From NCBI GenBank assembly GCA_027451285.1, contig DAIDJP010000018.1:1-64000 (forward strand): a DNA stretch of 64,000 nucleotides. Reading direction: 5' to 3'. The DNA comes from Acidimicrobiaceae bacterium. GTDB lineage: Bacteria > Actinomycetota > Acidimicrobiia > Acidimicrobiales > RAAP-2. The translations under genes were made by a program, and so were the position numbers. Each line of letters starts with the position of its first letter. Within the stretch, counting starts at the first letter, position 1. The notes below the pieces were generated by a model, which was given only the letters and a program-made list of their open reading frames with translations, did no database searches and was not told the origin of the DNA. Positions 56,901-64,000 of this stretch are shown here, one piece after another.

Positions 56901-56975
56901 GCCCTCGTAGCTCAGGGGATAGAGCATTGGCCTCCGAAGCCATGTGCGCAGGTTCGAATCCTGCCGGGGGCACCA
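56901..56975 (+). tRNA. tRNA-Arg (anticodon CCG)
   Basis: The acceptor strand GCCCTCG pairs with CGGGGGC at the 3' end. The D-arm is GCTCAGGGGATAGAGC, the anticodon loop CTCCGAA gives CCG (reading CGG), and the T-arm is GCAGGTTCGAATCCTGC. CCA is encoded at 56973-56975. One pair of the anticodon stem (T-T) is mismatched. TAGTCT at 56887-56892 could be its -10. Confidence 0.95.
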
Positions 56976-57320
56976 CCACTGATGACGATAAATGGAGAGT
57001 CGGCGCTGCGGCACTTGAACGTTCAGCAGTCTTCGAGCCAAGTCCGCACCCACGGAGAAATTACACCAGAGCGAACTCCGCGCCCCCTGTGACTTCAAAT
57101 CCGAGTGACCAGCGAGCTGACCACCCCGCGTCACCACTCCCCGACACGGCCATCGATGACGTCATAACAGCACCAGGCGGAGGTGGGGGATTCCAAGGAC
57201 AAGGCCGTGGACCCTAAGCGGACATTGCCTGCGACACTGAGATTGCGAGAACTCCGCCCTTGGCACCTCCACCGGGTGTCCCGGTCTGTCGCCACATGCG
57301 AGAGACCTACGAGTTCATGT
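56976..57320. other. Intergenic stretch downstream of tRNA-Arg
   Basis: About 345 bases with no supported gene. It contains a 20-base sequence (57101-57120) of which 18 bases match 19221-19240. I looked for a copy of the tRNA 3' end as an integration scar between here and 61.6 kb and saw none. Confidence 0.5.
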
Positions 57321-58667
57321 TCACAGCCCGCGGACGGTCCTGCGCGGCCCAGCAGCGCGCGATCGAAGATACGCGAGCACCATTGTTTCGCCGTCGGCGG
57401 TTAAGGCAATCGTGTGAGGCGTTGACTCCCGTGAGGTGCCAAACTCCCACGTCGCCTGCACCTCATCAATGACAGTGAACAACCGCCACCAGCGAAGCGG
57501 GCGATGGACGGCGAATGAGACATCGGCCACCGTGATGAGGCTGCCCGCCGTCGACCAACCCTGCGCAATGAGTATCGGTGCGACATCAGCTACGAGTTGT
57601 CGCGTCTCAACACGACCCTGGAGGAGACGTAGACCCACCAACTCGGTCACCGCACCAGTGAACTCTTCCCCGTCCTCGGTCTCAGACGCAACCTGCTCCC
57701 ACAGACGATCCGCAGAGGCGAGGAGCTCGACGCCGCGGGCCGTGGCATACAACCGTCGACCGCGGCGCCGAAGCAGCCGAAGGCGGTTCGCCGCGTCGCG
57801 CAGCGTCGAGAGCTCGTATACATCGGCCTCTGACCGTGGCGGCTTCTCCCAGTTCCACCAACCAAAACGTTCCACCGCGGCCAGTACTGTCTCTCGCGCG
57901 AGATAGTGGTTCTGAGTCAACTCAGCACCACCAGGCTGCGCGGCGAGCTCCAGCAGCCAGCGCACCGGGGCCACCGCATCGCCTGGATTGGAGGGTGGAT
58001 GGATGGGATTCAATAGGCTGTTCGCCACCTTTGATCGCCACGCGTGGTGCTGAGGGTGACGCGCAGCGCTGATCCAGGTCCCGACCCGTTCAGTCGTGAC
58101 GAGGCCGGCGAGGGTCTGACCAGGCGGCAGGTCGAGCGGCCGGCTGAGCACCGCCTTGGTAATGGCAACAGCCTTGGCCTGCCAGCGTGGCGCGCCGGGG
58201 ACCAGATTCCCAGCGGCGACGGAGTCGCCCAGTGCACGCTCGACTGTCTCTAGGGCACGCGCCTCATCTAAACCCATGATCGACCCCCACGCGAGCATCG
58301 CCGTGTCTGGCGGTTCCACCCCGGATTTTTTCTGTGCAGACCGGAAGGCGGCGACACCCTTTGCGTGACTTTGAACCCACGCGGTGAGTACCGCACTTGT
58401 CGTCGCAGAGCGCGCCACCTCCGCCAGGTGCTTCAGACCCAGCTCGTCCATCAGCAGCGCCGTGGCCTCGATCAACTCTGGCCACTCGTCGTCCGGGTAG
58501 TCGCGAGGCAGACGCCACCAGAGGAATTCCTGGAGTGCCGCCTGATAGATCATGTCCACGCCTTCGCCCGCGGTCAGACTTCCCGCGGCCGCCCGCGCAG
58601 CCATGTTCAGATCGGGACGGTGAACCGTTATCCGGCGCACGGCGCGATCGACCTCTTCACCGCTCAT
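57321..58667 (-). CDS. Hypothetical protein (unknown operon, gene 3)
   Basis: A 448-residue soluble protein. Its C-terminal half (about 235-330) holds a block, LTQNHYLARETVLAAVERFGWW...EADVYELSTLRDAANRLRLL, that reminds me of winged-helix-like regions in actinobacterial pRiA4b ORF-3-type proteins. The link is tentative. The N-terminal half is helical, with many Ala/Leu/Glu residues and no enzyme motif. ATG 58667 overlaps the TGA of the preceding gene (ATGA). No signal peptide or membrane helix is seen. Tryptophan-rich patches (LRWWRLF, GWWNWEK) are notable. Confidence 0.75.
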   Translation of the reverse strand: MSGEEVDRAVRRITVHRPDLNMAARAAAGSLTAGEGVDMIYQAALQEFLWWRLPRDYPDDEWPELIEATALLMDELGLKHLAEVARSATTSAVLTAWVQSHAKGVAAFRSAQKKSGVEPPDTAMLAWGSIMGLDEARALETVERALGDSVAAGNLVPGAPRWQAKAVAITKAVLSRPLDLPPGQTLAGLVTTERVGTWISAARHPQHHAWRSKVANSLLNPIHPPSNPGDAVAPVRWLLELAAQPGGAELTQNHYLARETVLAAVERFGWWNWEKPPRSEADVYELSTLRDAANRLRLLRRRGRRLYATARGVELLASADRLWEQVASETEDGEEFTGAVTELVGLRLLQGRVETRQLVADVAPILIAQGWSTAGSLITVADVSFAVHRPLRWWRLFTVIDEVQATWEFGTSRESTPHTIALTADGETMVLAYLRSRAAGPRRTVRGL

Positions 58668-59863
58668 GAGTTACCACCGCCCGGTCTCTCGATGACGCGC
58701 CTCAGCGTCGGGACCATCTGCTCGTCGCTGATGTCGACGCCAGTGAGCATCTGGCATCGTCGGCGCAAGTGTGACTGATAAATACCAGGGCGATCCGCCG
58801 CCAGAAAGACATCGAGCGCCAGCTCCCGACGTCCCGTGCGAAGCGCGGAGTCGGCCATGGCCACGACGGGTATCCAGTGTTCACTGCCGAGCCGAGTCGC
58901 CACCTCGACGTACCGGGAGATCCGCTGGCTTGCGACGGCGAGCCAGGCGAGCTGCTGGCGTGCTTCGTCTGCCTGGTAGTCGAGGTGGTGGGATGCACAC
59001 TCAGCGGCCAAACTAGCGAGACATCCCTCGACGACTTCAATATGGTCACCCGGAATGTTTCGCCAGGGACGCGTCTCATCCTCGTAGTCCAACGCGTAGG
59101 GCTCGAAAACAACGAGGTCGCAGAGGTCAGCCCAGTAGTCCTCACTCCGTATTTCCGCCGCCGACCAGTCGATCCCCAGGTAGGTTTGCCACGCGTCAAC
59201 CCGCAATTCGCTTATGTTGCCGTGAGAGTCATCGCTGCGGTCGGCCAGCTCTAATCCTGCGGTGTGAAAAGCCCGGTACAGCGCCAGTCGCTGCGCCACG
59301 CTCAGCGAAGGCTGGTCGAGTTTGCACAATCGTTCGTGCACGCGGTCAACAGCGGCGAAACTCTTGTATTTGGAGATGACGTCCCTTACTTCGACGTGGC
59401 GGCGAAAGGACCTGTAGTAGAGACCTGGATCGACTGGGAAAGTGTTCCAATGGCCGTAACGGGAGCGCCGCACAAGCCGCATCCTCGGTGTCTCGACCAT
59501 GGCGGGTGTCATGGCCCGTCCCTCCACCCAACGTTCGCTCACCTTCTTCCTCGCCTTAACCAGCACTCGTGTATCAGCAAGCATCTCTGACGTGGCGAGG
59601 TCGGCCGGCCCAAGACCAGCCTCTTCAAACCTGGAGCGCAGATCGTCAAGATGGCTCAGCTTCGACTCCGCATCTCGCCGACCGCCGATGTGACTCCGCA
59701 TCTCGCCCAAAAAATAATCTTCGAGATTGTCCAGACTCTCGGCGTGGTCAGCGACAGCAACGGCGGCGAACCAGAGATCCCAGTAACTCCAGGAACGCCC
59801 TCCTAACTCTTTCCACGGCTCCGGTCCGAACACGGGCGGCTTCCGAGGCGTGCCGGTACTCAC
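58664..59863 (-). CDS. Hypothetical helical protein (unknown operon, gene 2)
   Basis: A 399-residue soluble protein with no family I recognise. The N-terminus has a GRSWSYWDLWFAAVAVADHAE helix. The region 290-390 has alternating helices with ADEARQQLAWLAVASQRI and ADSALRTGRRELALDVFLAA units, resembling tetratricopeptide-like repeats. The start GTG 59863 overlaps the TGA of the small upstream gene (GTGA); a second GTG one codon earlier is possible. The stop overlaps the next gene. Two flanking overlaps argue for a functional operon of three proteins. Confidence 0.75.
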   Translation of the reverse strand: MSTGTPRKPPVFGPEPWKELGGRSWSYWDLWFAAVAVADHAESLDNLEDYFLGEMRSHIGGRRDAESKLSHLDDLRSRFEEAGLGPADLATSEMLADTRVLVKARKKVSERWVEGRAMTPAMVETPRMRLVRRSRYGHWNTFPVDPGLYYRSFRRHVEVRDVISKYKSFAAVDRVHERLCKLDQPSLSVAQRLALYRAFHTAGLELADRSDDSHGNISELRVDAWQTYLGIDWSAAEIRSEDYWADLCDLVVFEPYALDYEDETRPWRNIPGDHIEVVEGCLASLAAECASHHLDYQADEARQQLAWLAVASQRISRYVEVATRLGSEHWIPVVAMADSALRTGRRELALDVFLAADRPGIYQSHLRRRCQMLTGVDISDEQMVPTLRRVIERPGGGNS

Positions 59864-60150
59864 CACCCGTCTCCTATACGCTCAATCCGCAAACCCGATT
59901 CTTCGCCAAGATGAAAAAAGGGGTGGCGTTGAAGTGTGCCCTCGTCTTCGGCGTTCGTCCACCCCCACCCATTTGCGGGGTCCCCTTCGTTGAAACTCTC
60001 CGAATATAGAGGCACACCGGAGGGACCGTCGCCAGGTGTGCCGCACCAACGGATTCCACCGTGAAGCGCGACGAACATGATGTCGCCCGTGTGATCCCCT
60101 TCAAATTGGATGTACCCAGACATCTCGAGGTCGACTCTGCCTCGTACCAC
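59860..60150 (-). CDS. Small hypothetical protein (unknown operon, gene 1)
   Basis: A 96-residue protein starting at GTG 60150, six bases after an AGAGGG site; ATG 60123 would shorten it by nine residues. It is rich in Gly, Asp and Trp (GWGWTNAEDEGT, HGGIRWCGTPGDGP) with no recognised motif. The terminal TGA overlaps the next gene's GTG (GTGA). One 60-base line inside it has about 52% GC, far below flanking genes, suggesting acquisition from elsewhere. Confidence 0.6.
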   Translation of the reverse strand: MVRGRVDLEMSGYIQFEGDHTGDIMFVALHGGIRWCGTPGDGPSGVPLYSESFNEGDPANGWGWTNAEDEGTLQRHPFFHLGEESGLRIERIGDGW

Positions 60151-60369
60151 GTAGACCCTCTAAACCTTCCGTCACCTCGCCACGAGGATTCATTCGACTC
60201 GGCGCCTCTTTTCTAGCATCGGACCGTTTCAGGGAGTGAGGCGAGGAACTCAGCGCCCATCCCTCGTCGAAAGATCCCGCCCTCGGGCTTCGCGCCTCGC
60301 ACGCATTCTCACGACGGGTACCCGAACCACTCACTACGGCCGGTTCTGTCGGCGCGCCTCGTCCACGAG

Positions 60370-60942
60370 TCAGGGGGTGAGCGAGGAATCGTTGCCGTCG
60401 GTGGACGGATGGCGCCCACGAGCGGCCATCGCTACGGGGATGACGTCGGCGAGACCCACCACCAGCGGTGTGGGCAACGCGTCGGGAGCGAACCACCCGA
60501 GCTCGTAGATCTCGCCGTTCGCCACGAAAGTGGGAGCGGTGTCATCTGACTGTGCGGCGAAGCACACGTCAAGATGCGCCATAGGCGCATCCACCGTGCG
60601 ACAGGTGTAGGACGACAGGTTGGCCTCGACGGGACGTGACGCGAAACGCGCCGCGAGCGACGTCTCCTCGAACAACTCCCGTGTGGCGGCCTCGAGCAGG
60701 CTGGCGTCCACGGCGTCGACGTGCCCGCCGAGCGGGCCCCACTGCTCGTAGCGGCGATGGCGCGCGAGCAACACCATCCCCGACGCATCGACGACGAGGA
60801 CGCTGGCCACGAGATGAAGGTCGTGACGGTCGTCTGATTCGAGAAGACATCGAGCGACTGCCCACGTCGACTCGCGGCCGGCGGGCGCAGGCATGGCGCC
60901 GAGCAGGGCCGCCGCGAACTCCCACTGGTCAGTCTGGCGCAC
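60370..60942 (-). CDS. Nudix hydrolase
   Basis: A Nudix-fold protein of about 190 residues. The Nudix box is GGHVDAVDASLLEAATREL continuing into FEETSL, with the metal-binding REL-x-EE core intact though the GxE spacing is slightly loose. The substrate strand LHLVASVLVVDASGMVLLARH precedes it. I start at GTG 60942, just after the flavin-reductase stop; earlier in-frame codons overlap that gene. A nucleoside-diphosphate-linked compound is the likely substrate, identity unknown. A 219-base gap with no gene follows toward the unknown operon. Confidence 0.85.
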   Translation of the reverse strand: MRQTDQWEFAAALLGAMPAPAGRESTWAVARCLLESDDRHDLHLVASVLVVDASGMVLLARHRRYEQWGPLGGHVDAVDASLLEAATRELFEETSLAARFASRPVEANLSSYTCRTVDAPMAHLDVCFAAQSDDTAPTFVANGEIYELGWFAPDALPTPLVVGLADVIPVAMAARGRHPSTDGNDSSLTP

Positions 60943-60961
60943 GTCCTGATGGTACGCAGTG

Positions 60962-61519
60962 TCACTGCTGCACGCGTCGCACCGGCCCGAGGCCGGAGAA
61001 GGTTCCTCCCTCGAGGAAGAAGACGGGGGCCAGTCGGCCGTATTGATCGAGTGGCGTTCCCTCCGTGCAGCGCGGGTCAATCAACGCCGCCACAACGCGG
61101 CCGAAGATGAACACCTCGTCGCCGTAGACCTTCACGTCATCGAGCGTGCATTCGAGATGCGCCGGGCACTCCTCGATCAGCGGCGCGGCCACGTTGCTCG
61201 CGGCAACCACCGTGAGGCCGCTCTCGCGAAGGCGCTGGTCACCGTGCAGGTCTGACAATGCCCAGGCCCGCGCCGCGAGAGACTCGGAGAGCACGTTGAT
61301 CACGAACTCCCCGGTCTCTCGCACGTTGGCGTACGTCACGTGAGTGACGTTGCAGCCAAAGGCGACGATGGGTCCGGTGAAAGCGACCATCGTCACCCAG
61401 CTCTTGGGAGCCACGTTGGGGTACCCCTGCGCGTCGTGGGTGGAGACAAGGACGATTTGACCGGCCAGCATCGAGGGATGCCACTCGTACTTGTCGAGGG
61501 GCAGCGCTACCTTCACCAT
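60962..61519 (-). CDS. Flavin reductase-like FMN-binding split-barrel protein
   Basis: A 185-residue protein of the flavin reductase family. QIVLVSTHDAQGYPNVAPKSWVTMVAF covers the FMN-binding N-terminal barrel, and CNVTHVTYANVRETGEFVINVL plus HLECTLDDVKVYGDEVFIFGRV complete it. It either reduces flavin for a partner monooxygenase or is an FMN reductase by itself. ATG 61519 has no ribosome binding site. It is divergent from the EF-G-like gene. Confidence 0.87.
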   Translation of the reverse strand: MVKVALPLDKYEWHPSMLAGQIVLVSTHDAQGYPNVAPKSWVTMVAFTGPIVAFGCNVTHVTYANVRETGEFVINVLSESLAARAWALSDLHGDQRLRESGLTVVAASNVAAPLIEECPAHLECTLDDVKVYGDEVFIFGRVVAALIDPRCTEGTPLDQYGRLAPVFFLEGGTFSGLGPVRRVQQ

Positions 61520-61628
61520 GCGTAGTCAAGCACCGAAACGCAGCCCCAGTCGGGTCCAACGTCACTGGGCGCCGGGGGCTCGCGCGGGGGTACGGTGAGG
61601 GCAACTTGCTACATGAATCGAGGTGTCC

Positions 61629-63653
61629 ATGAACTCGATACTCCGCCACCCCAAGGCGCGTACCGTCGCAATCGTCGGCCGAGGAGGAGTGGGCAAGACC
61701 TCACTGCTCGACGCCCTCGTCGTGGCGACCGGAGGACTCAACAAGGCCGGCAGAGTCGAGGATGGCTCGACCATCGCTGGCAATGATCCGGAAGAGCGAC
61801 GCCACCACACGTCGCTCGGCATCGCGATGGCCCCGGTGTGGGTAGGCGAGGACAAGCTCACTCTCCTCGACACACCCGGCTTCATCGACTTCTACGCCGA
61901 AGTCGAACGCGCGCTCGACGTCGCCGACGTGGCGCTGCTCGTAGTGGGCGCGGTGAACGGCGTGACGAATGACACCGCGGTCCTCTGGGACCTGTGCCGT
62001 GACGCTGGCGTGCCGGTCGTCGTGTTCATCAACATGCTCGACGCCGAGCGCGCCGACTTCGAGTCCACCCTCTCAGCGCTCGAACGACTGATCGGCCCGA
62101 CCCTCGCACCCCTCGAGCTGCCCATCGGCCTCGGCACCACGTTCAGCGGCGTGGTCGACCTGCTCGCCGATGAGGCCATCACCTACTCCTCGGCGGGCAC
62201 CAGCCACGGACCCGTGCCCGTCGAGCTCGCCGAGCTCGAGTCCCGCGTGCGCGCGAGCCTGCTCGAGGCCATCGTCGTGGGCGACGACTCGCTCACCGAG
62301 CGCTACCTCGAGGGCGAAACGCCCGAGATGGGCGAGCTCGAATCGGTCCTCGGGCACCTCATGGTCGAGGGCCGCATCGTGCCGGTCACCTGCGGGTCGG
62401 TCACGGCCTCGATCGGCGTCGACCGCCTGATCACCCTGCTCGACGAGATCGCGGAGAGCCGGCCGATCCCCATGTTCGAGCACGGCGAACTCGTCCACCT
62501 CGACCGCTCCCCCGACGCCGACCTGGTGTTGCGCACCTTCAAGGTCATCGTCGACCCTTACGTCGGGCGCATCGTCGTCTGCGAGGTCGTCACGGGCACC
62601 ATCACCGGCGACGTCACCGTCACGAACGCGCGCACGCGCGGCGAAGAGAGGCTGCACTCACTTAGCTACCTCGTCGGCTCGAAGCTCCAGCCGACCGAAC
62701 GCGCCGTGGCCGGCGACGTGGTGGCCTTCGCCAAGTTGAACAACGTGCGCGTCGGCGACATCCTGGCCCGCCCGGCACGCGACCTGGTGGCCGTGACGGG
62801 CGCACGACGCGCCCACGCGCTGTCGGCAGCCGTAGTCGCGGCCCCGAGTGACGACGAGAAAGTCTCCACCGCCCTGCACCGCCTGGTCGAAGAGGACCCC
62901 TCCCTGGAAGTGCGACACGATCCCGTATCGCGCTCGCTCGTCGTCGACGCGATGGGCGAGATGCACCTCCAGGTCATCCAAGAGAGGCTCAAGCGCCGCT
63001 ACGGCGTCGACGTCGCCTGGGCGCCACCACCCGTGGCCTACTTCGAGACCATCAAGGCAACGGCCGACGTCGAGGGACGACTCAAGAAGCAGACCGGGGG
63101 CCACGGTCAGTTCGCGGTCGTGAACGTCAAGATCGAGCCGCTCGCACCCACCGAGCCCTTCGAGTTCGTCGACGCCGTCGTTGGCGGCGCGGTACCGCGC
63201 CAGTACATCGGCGCGGTGAAGAACGGGATCGAGAAGGCGATGTCCCACGGCGGGCCGGCGGGTCAGCCGGTGATCGGCGTGCGCGCGACCCTCTACGACG
63301 GCAAGGCCCACAGCGTGGACTCCTCTGAGGCGGCCTTCGAGACGGCGGGTTCGATGGCCCTGCGCGCGGCGCTCGAAAAGTCGGGCACTGCGCTGCTCGA
63401 GCGCATCATGGCCGTCGACGTGACGGTGCCCAGCGAGCACCTCGGCGACGTGTTGACCGATCTCTCAGGACGGCGCGGGCGCGTTATCGGCACCGACCAG
63501 GACGAGCGCGGCGACACGGTGATCTCCGCTCACGTCCCCGAGGGCGAGTTGACGCGCTACGGCCTCGAGTTGCGCGCACTCACGGGCGGGCGCGGGCGCT
63601 TCAGCGCCAGCCACCACCACTTCGCCGAGGCCCCGAAAGTGGCGTCGAAGTAA
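61629..63653 (+). CDS. EF-G-like GTPase (FusA2-type) with degenerate G4 motif
   Basis: A 674-residue translation-factor-like protein with EF-G domains I-V. G1 is GRGGVGKTS and G3 is LDTPGFIDF, where Phe85 replaces the catalytic His of EF-G. The guanine-specificity motif NKxD reads FINMLDAE, with the lysine lost. Domain IV (TGGHGQFAVVNVKIEPL) and domain V (RRGRVIGTDQDERGDTVI) are well kept. ATG 61629 has GAGG five bases upstream and is preferred to GTG 61623. This is the EF-G2 class of auxiliary ribosomal GTPase. It may bind nucleotide weakly or loosely. Confidence 0.9.
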   Translation: MNSILRHPKARTVAIVGRGGVGKTSLLDALVVATGGLNKAGRVEDGSTIAGNDPEERRHHTSLGIAMAPVWVGEDKLTLLDTPGFIDFYAEVERALDVADVALLVVGAVNGVTNDTAVLWDLCRDAGVPVVVFINMLDAERADFESTLSALERLIGPTLAPLELPIGLGTTFSGVVDLLADEAITYSSAGTSHGPVPVELAELESRVRASLLEAIVVGDDSLTERYLEGETPEMGELESVLGHLMVEGRIVPVTCGSVTASIGVDRLITLLDEIAESRPIPMFEHGELVHLDRSPDADLVLRTFKVIVDPYVGRIVVCEVVTGTITGDVTVTNARTRGEERLHSLSYLVGSKLQPTERAVAGDVVAFAKLNNVRVGDILARPARDLVAVTGARRAHALSAAVVAAPSDDEKVSTALHRLVEEDPSLEVRHDPVSRSLVVDAMGEMHLQVIQERLKRRYGVDVAWAPPPVAYFETIKATADVEGRLKKQTGGHGQFAVVNVKIEPLAPTEPFEFVDAVVGGAVPRQYIGAVKNGIEKAMSHGGPAGQPVIGVRATLYDGKAHSVDSSEAAFETAGSMALRAALEKSGTALLERIMAVDVTVPSEHLGDVLTDLSGRRGRVIGTDQDERGDTVISAHVPEGELTRYGLELRALTGGRGRFSASHHHFAEAPKVASK

Positions 63654-64000
63654 CTAGGTGACGATGACTAGTCGCACCGTGTCGGTGATCTGGGCGCCAC
63701 CCGAGGTGGAGCCCGCCATCACGATCACGGTGTCGCCGACCTTGGCCGTACCCGAGACCTTGAGCTGGCTGACCGCGAAATCGCAGAGGTCGTCGATGTC
63801 GGTGTAGGGCGACAGGTAGGTCTCCTGGACGCCCCAGGAGCTGCGCAGCTGGCGCGCGGTGCCCTCGCTCGGCGTGATCGCGACGATGGGCATCGGCGGG
63901 CGAAAGCGCGAGATGGCCCTCGCGGTCATGCCCGAACGGGTGCAGGCCACAATGGCGACGGCCTTCTCCTCCATCGCCGCGCGCCAGGCCGCGCCGGTGA
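63654..64000 (-). CDS. pyk: Pyruvate kinase, C-terminal part (partial at window end)
   Basis: The last 115 or so codons of pyruvate kinase, continuing past 64000 on the minus strand. The allosteric C-terminal domain is plain: KAVAIVACTRSGMTARAI, SRFRPPMPIVAITPSEGTAR and GDTVIVMAGSTSGGAQITD. An internal ATG at 63974 is not the start, because the frame stays open with matching sequence (AAWRAAMEEK) to the edge. Its TAG abuts the EF-G-like gene stop tail-to-tail with no gap. Confidence 0.92.
   Translation of the reverse strand, partial: TGAAWRAAMEEKAVAIVACTRSGMTARAISRFRPPMPIVAITPSEGTARQLRSSWGVQETYLSPYTDIDDLCDFAVSQLKVSGTAKVGDTVIVMAGSTSGGAQITDTVRLVIVT

Noticed and set aside
56951-56975. tRNA-Arg 3' end as an attachment site of an integrated element
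   Set aside because: No second copy of the tRNA 3' end and no integrase gene were found between 57 and 61.6 kb.

Overview
This window looks like a chromosomal segment of a high-GC actinobacterium. Evidence includes GTG/TTG starts, dozens of 1-8 nt gene overlaps, an actinobacterial-type SOS box (CGAAC-N4-GTTCG), the imuA-imuB-dnaE2 mutasome, a MurA with Asp in place of the active-site Cys, and the gene order lysA-hom-thrC ... rho-rpmE-prfA-prmC-ywlC ... glyA-wecA-atpIBEFHAGDC. Class Acidimicrobiia is my guess, by inference only. No transposase, integrase or CRISPR array was seen.

1-13.5 kb (minus strand): one long operon of at least 13 genes, nearly all joined by start/stop overlaps. It begins with a sugar-type ABC importer (binding protein, double ATPase, permease), continues with a family III CoA-transferase, a TetR regulator, a thiolase, an acyl-CoA dehydrogenase, a MaoC hydratase, a Cys-less thiolase-like protein paired with a DUF35 protein, an acyl-CoA ligase and an enoyl-CoA hydratase, and ends in a mutase large subunit whose substrate-pocket residues are those of isobutyryl-CoA mutase. 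It reads as uptake plus CoA activation plus beta-oxidation/retro-aldol cleavage of an unknown branched or cyclic carboxylate. Most of the block is visibly poorer in GC than its surroundings.

13.5-19.1 kb: SOS mutagenesis cassette (imuA-imuB-dnaE2) divergent from an SRAP/HMCES-type DNA-protein crosslink gene, with a perfect SOS box on the imuA start. 19.6-25.4 kb: tRNA-Ala, a SepX/GlpR-like membrane protein, sulfate assimilation (cysH divergent from cysDN, with a palindrome in the shared promoter), a GNAT enzyme and a membrane protein. 25.4-29.2 kb: meaB-murA, glpX and a CBS-domain protein.

29.2-39.6 kb: ATP synthase operon preceded by wecA, glyA and rpiB. 39.7-46.5 kb (plus strand): a biotin-dependent acyl-CoA carboxylase pair with an AtuA-like (DUF1446) protein, a TIGR03084/DinB-like protein and an enoyl-CoA hydratase. 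This cluster splits the usual ywlC-glyA neighbourhood. 46.6-51 kb: ywlC, prmC, prfA, rpmE and rho, the last with a leader hairpin next to its ribosome binding site. 51.2-53.2 kb: a YeiE/YeiH-like regulator-transporter pair. 53.2-56.8 kb: thrC, hom, lysA (aspartate-family amino acids).

56.9 kb: tRNA-Arg(CCG), followed by a three-gene overlapping operon of unknown function (57.3-60.2 kb), a Nudix hydrolase, a flavin reductase, a degenerate EF-G-like GTPase and the 3' part of pyruvate kinase at the window end.
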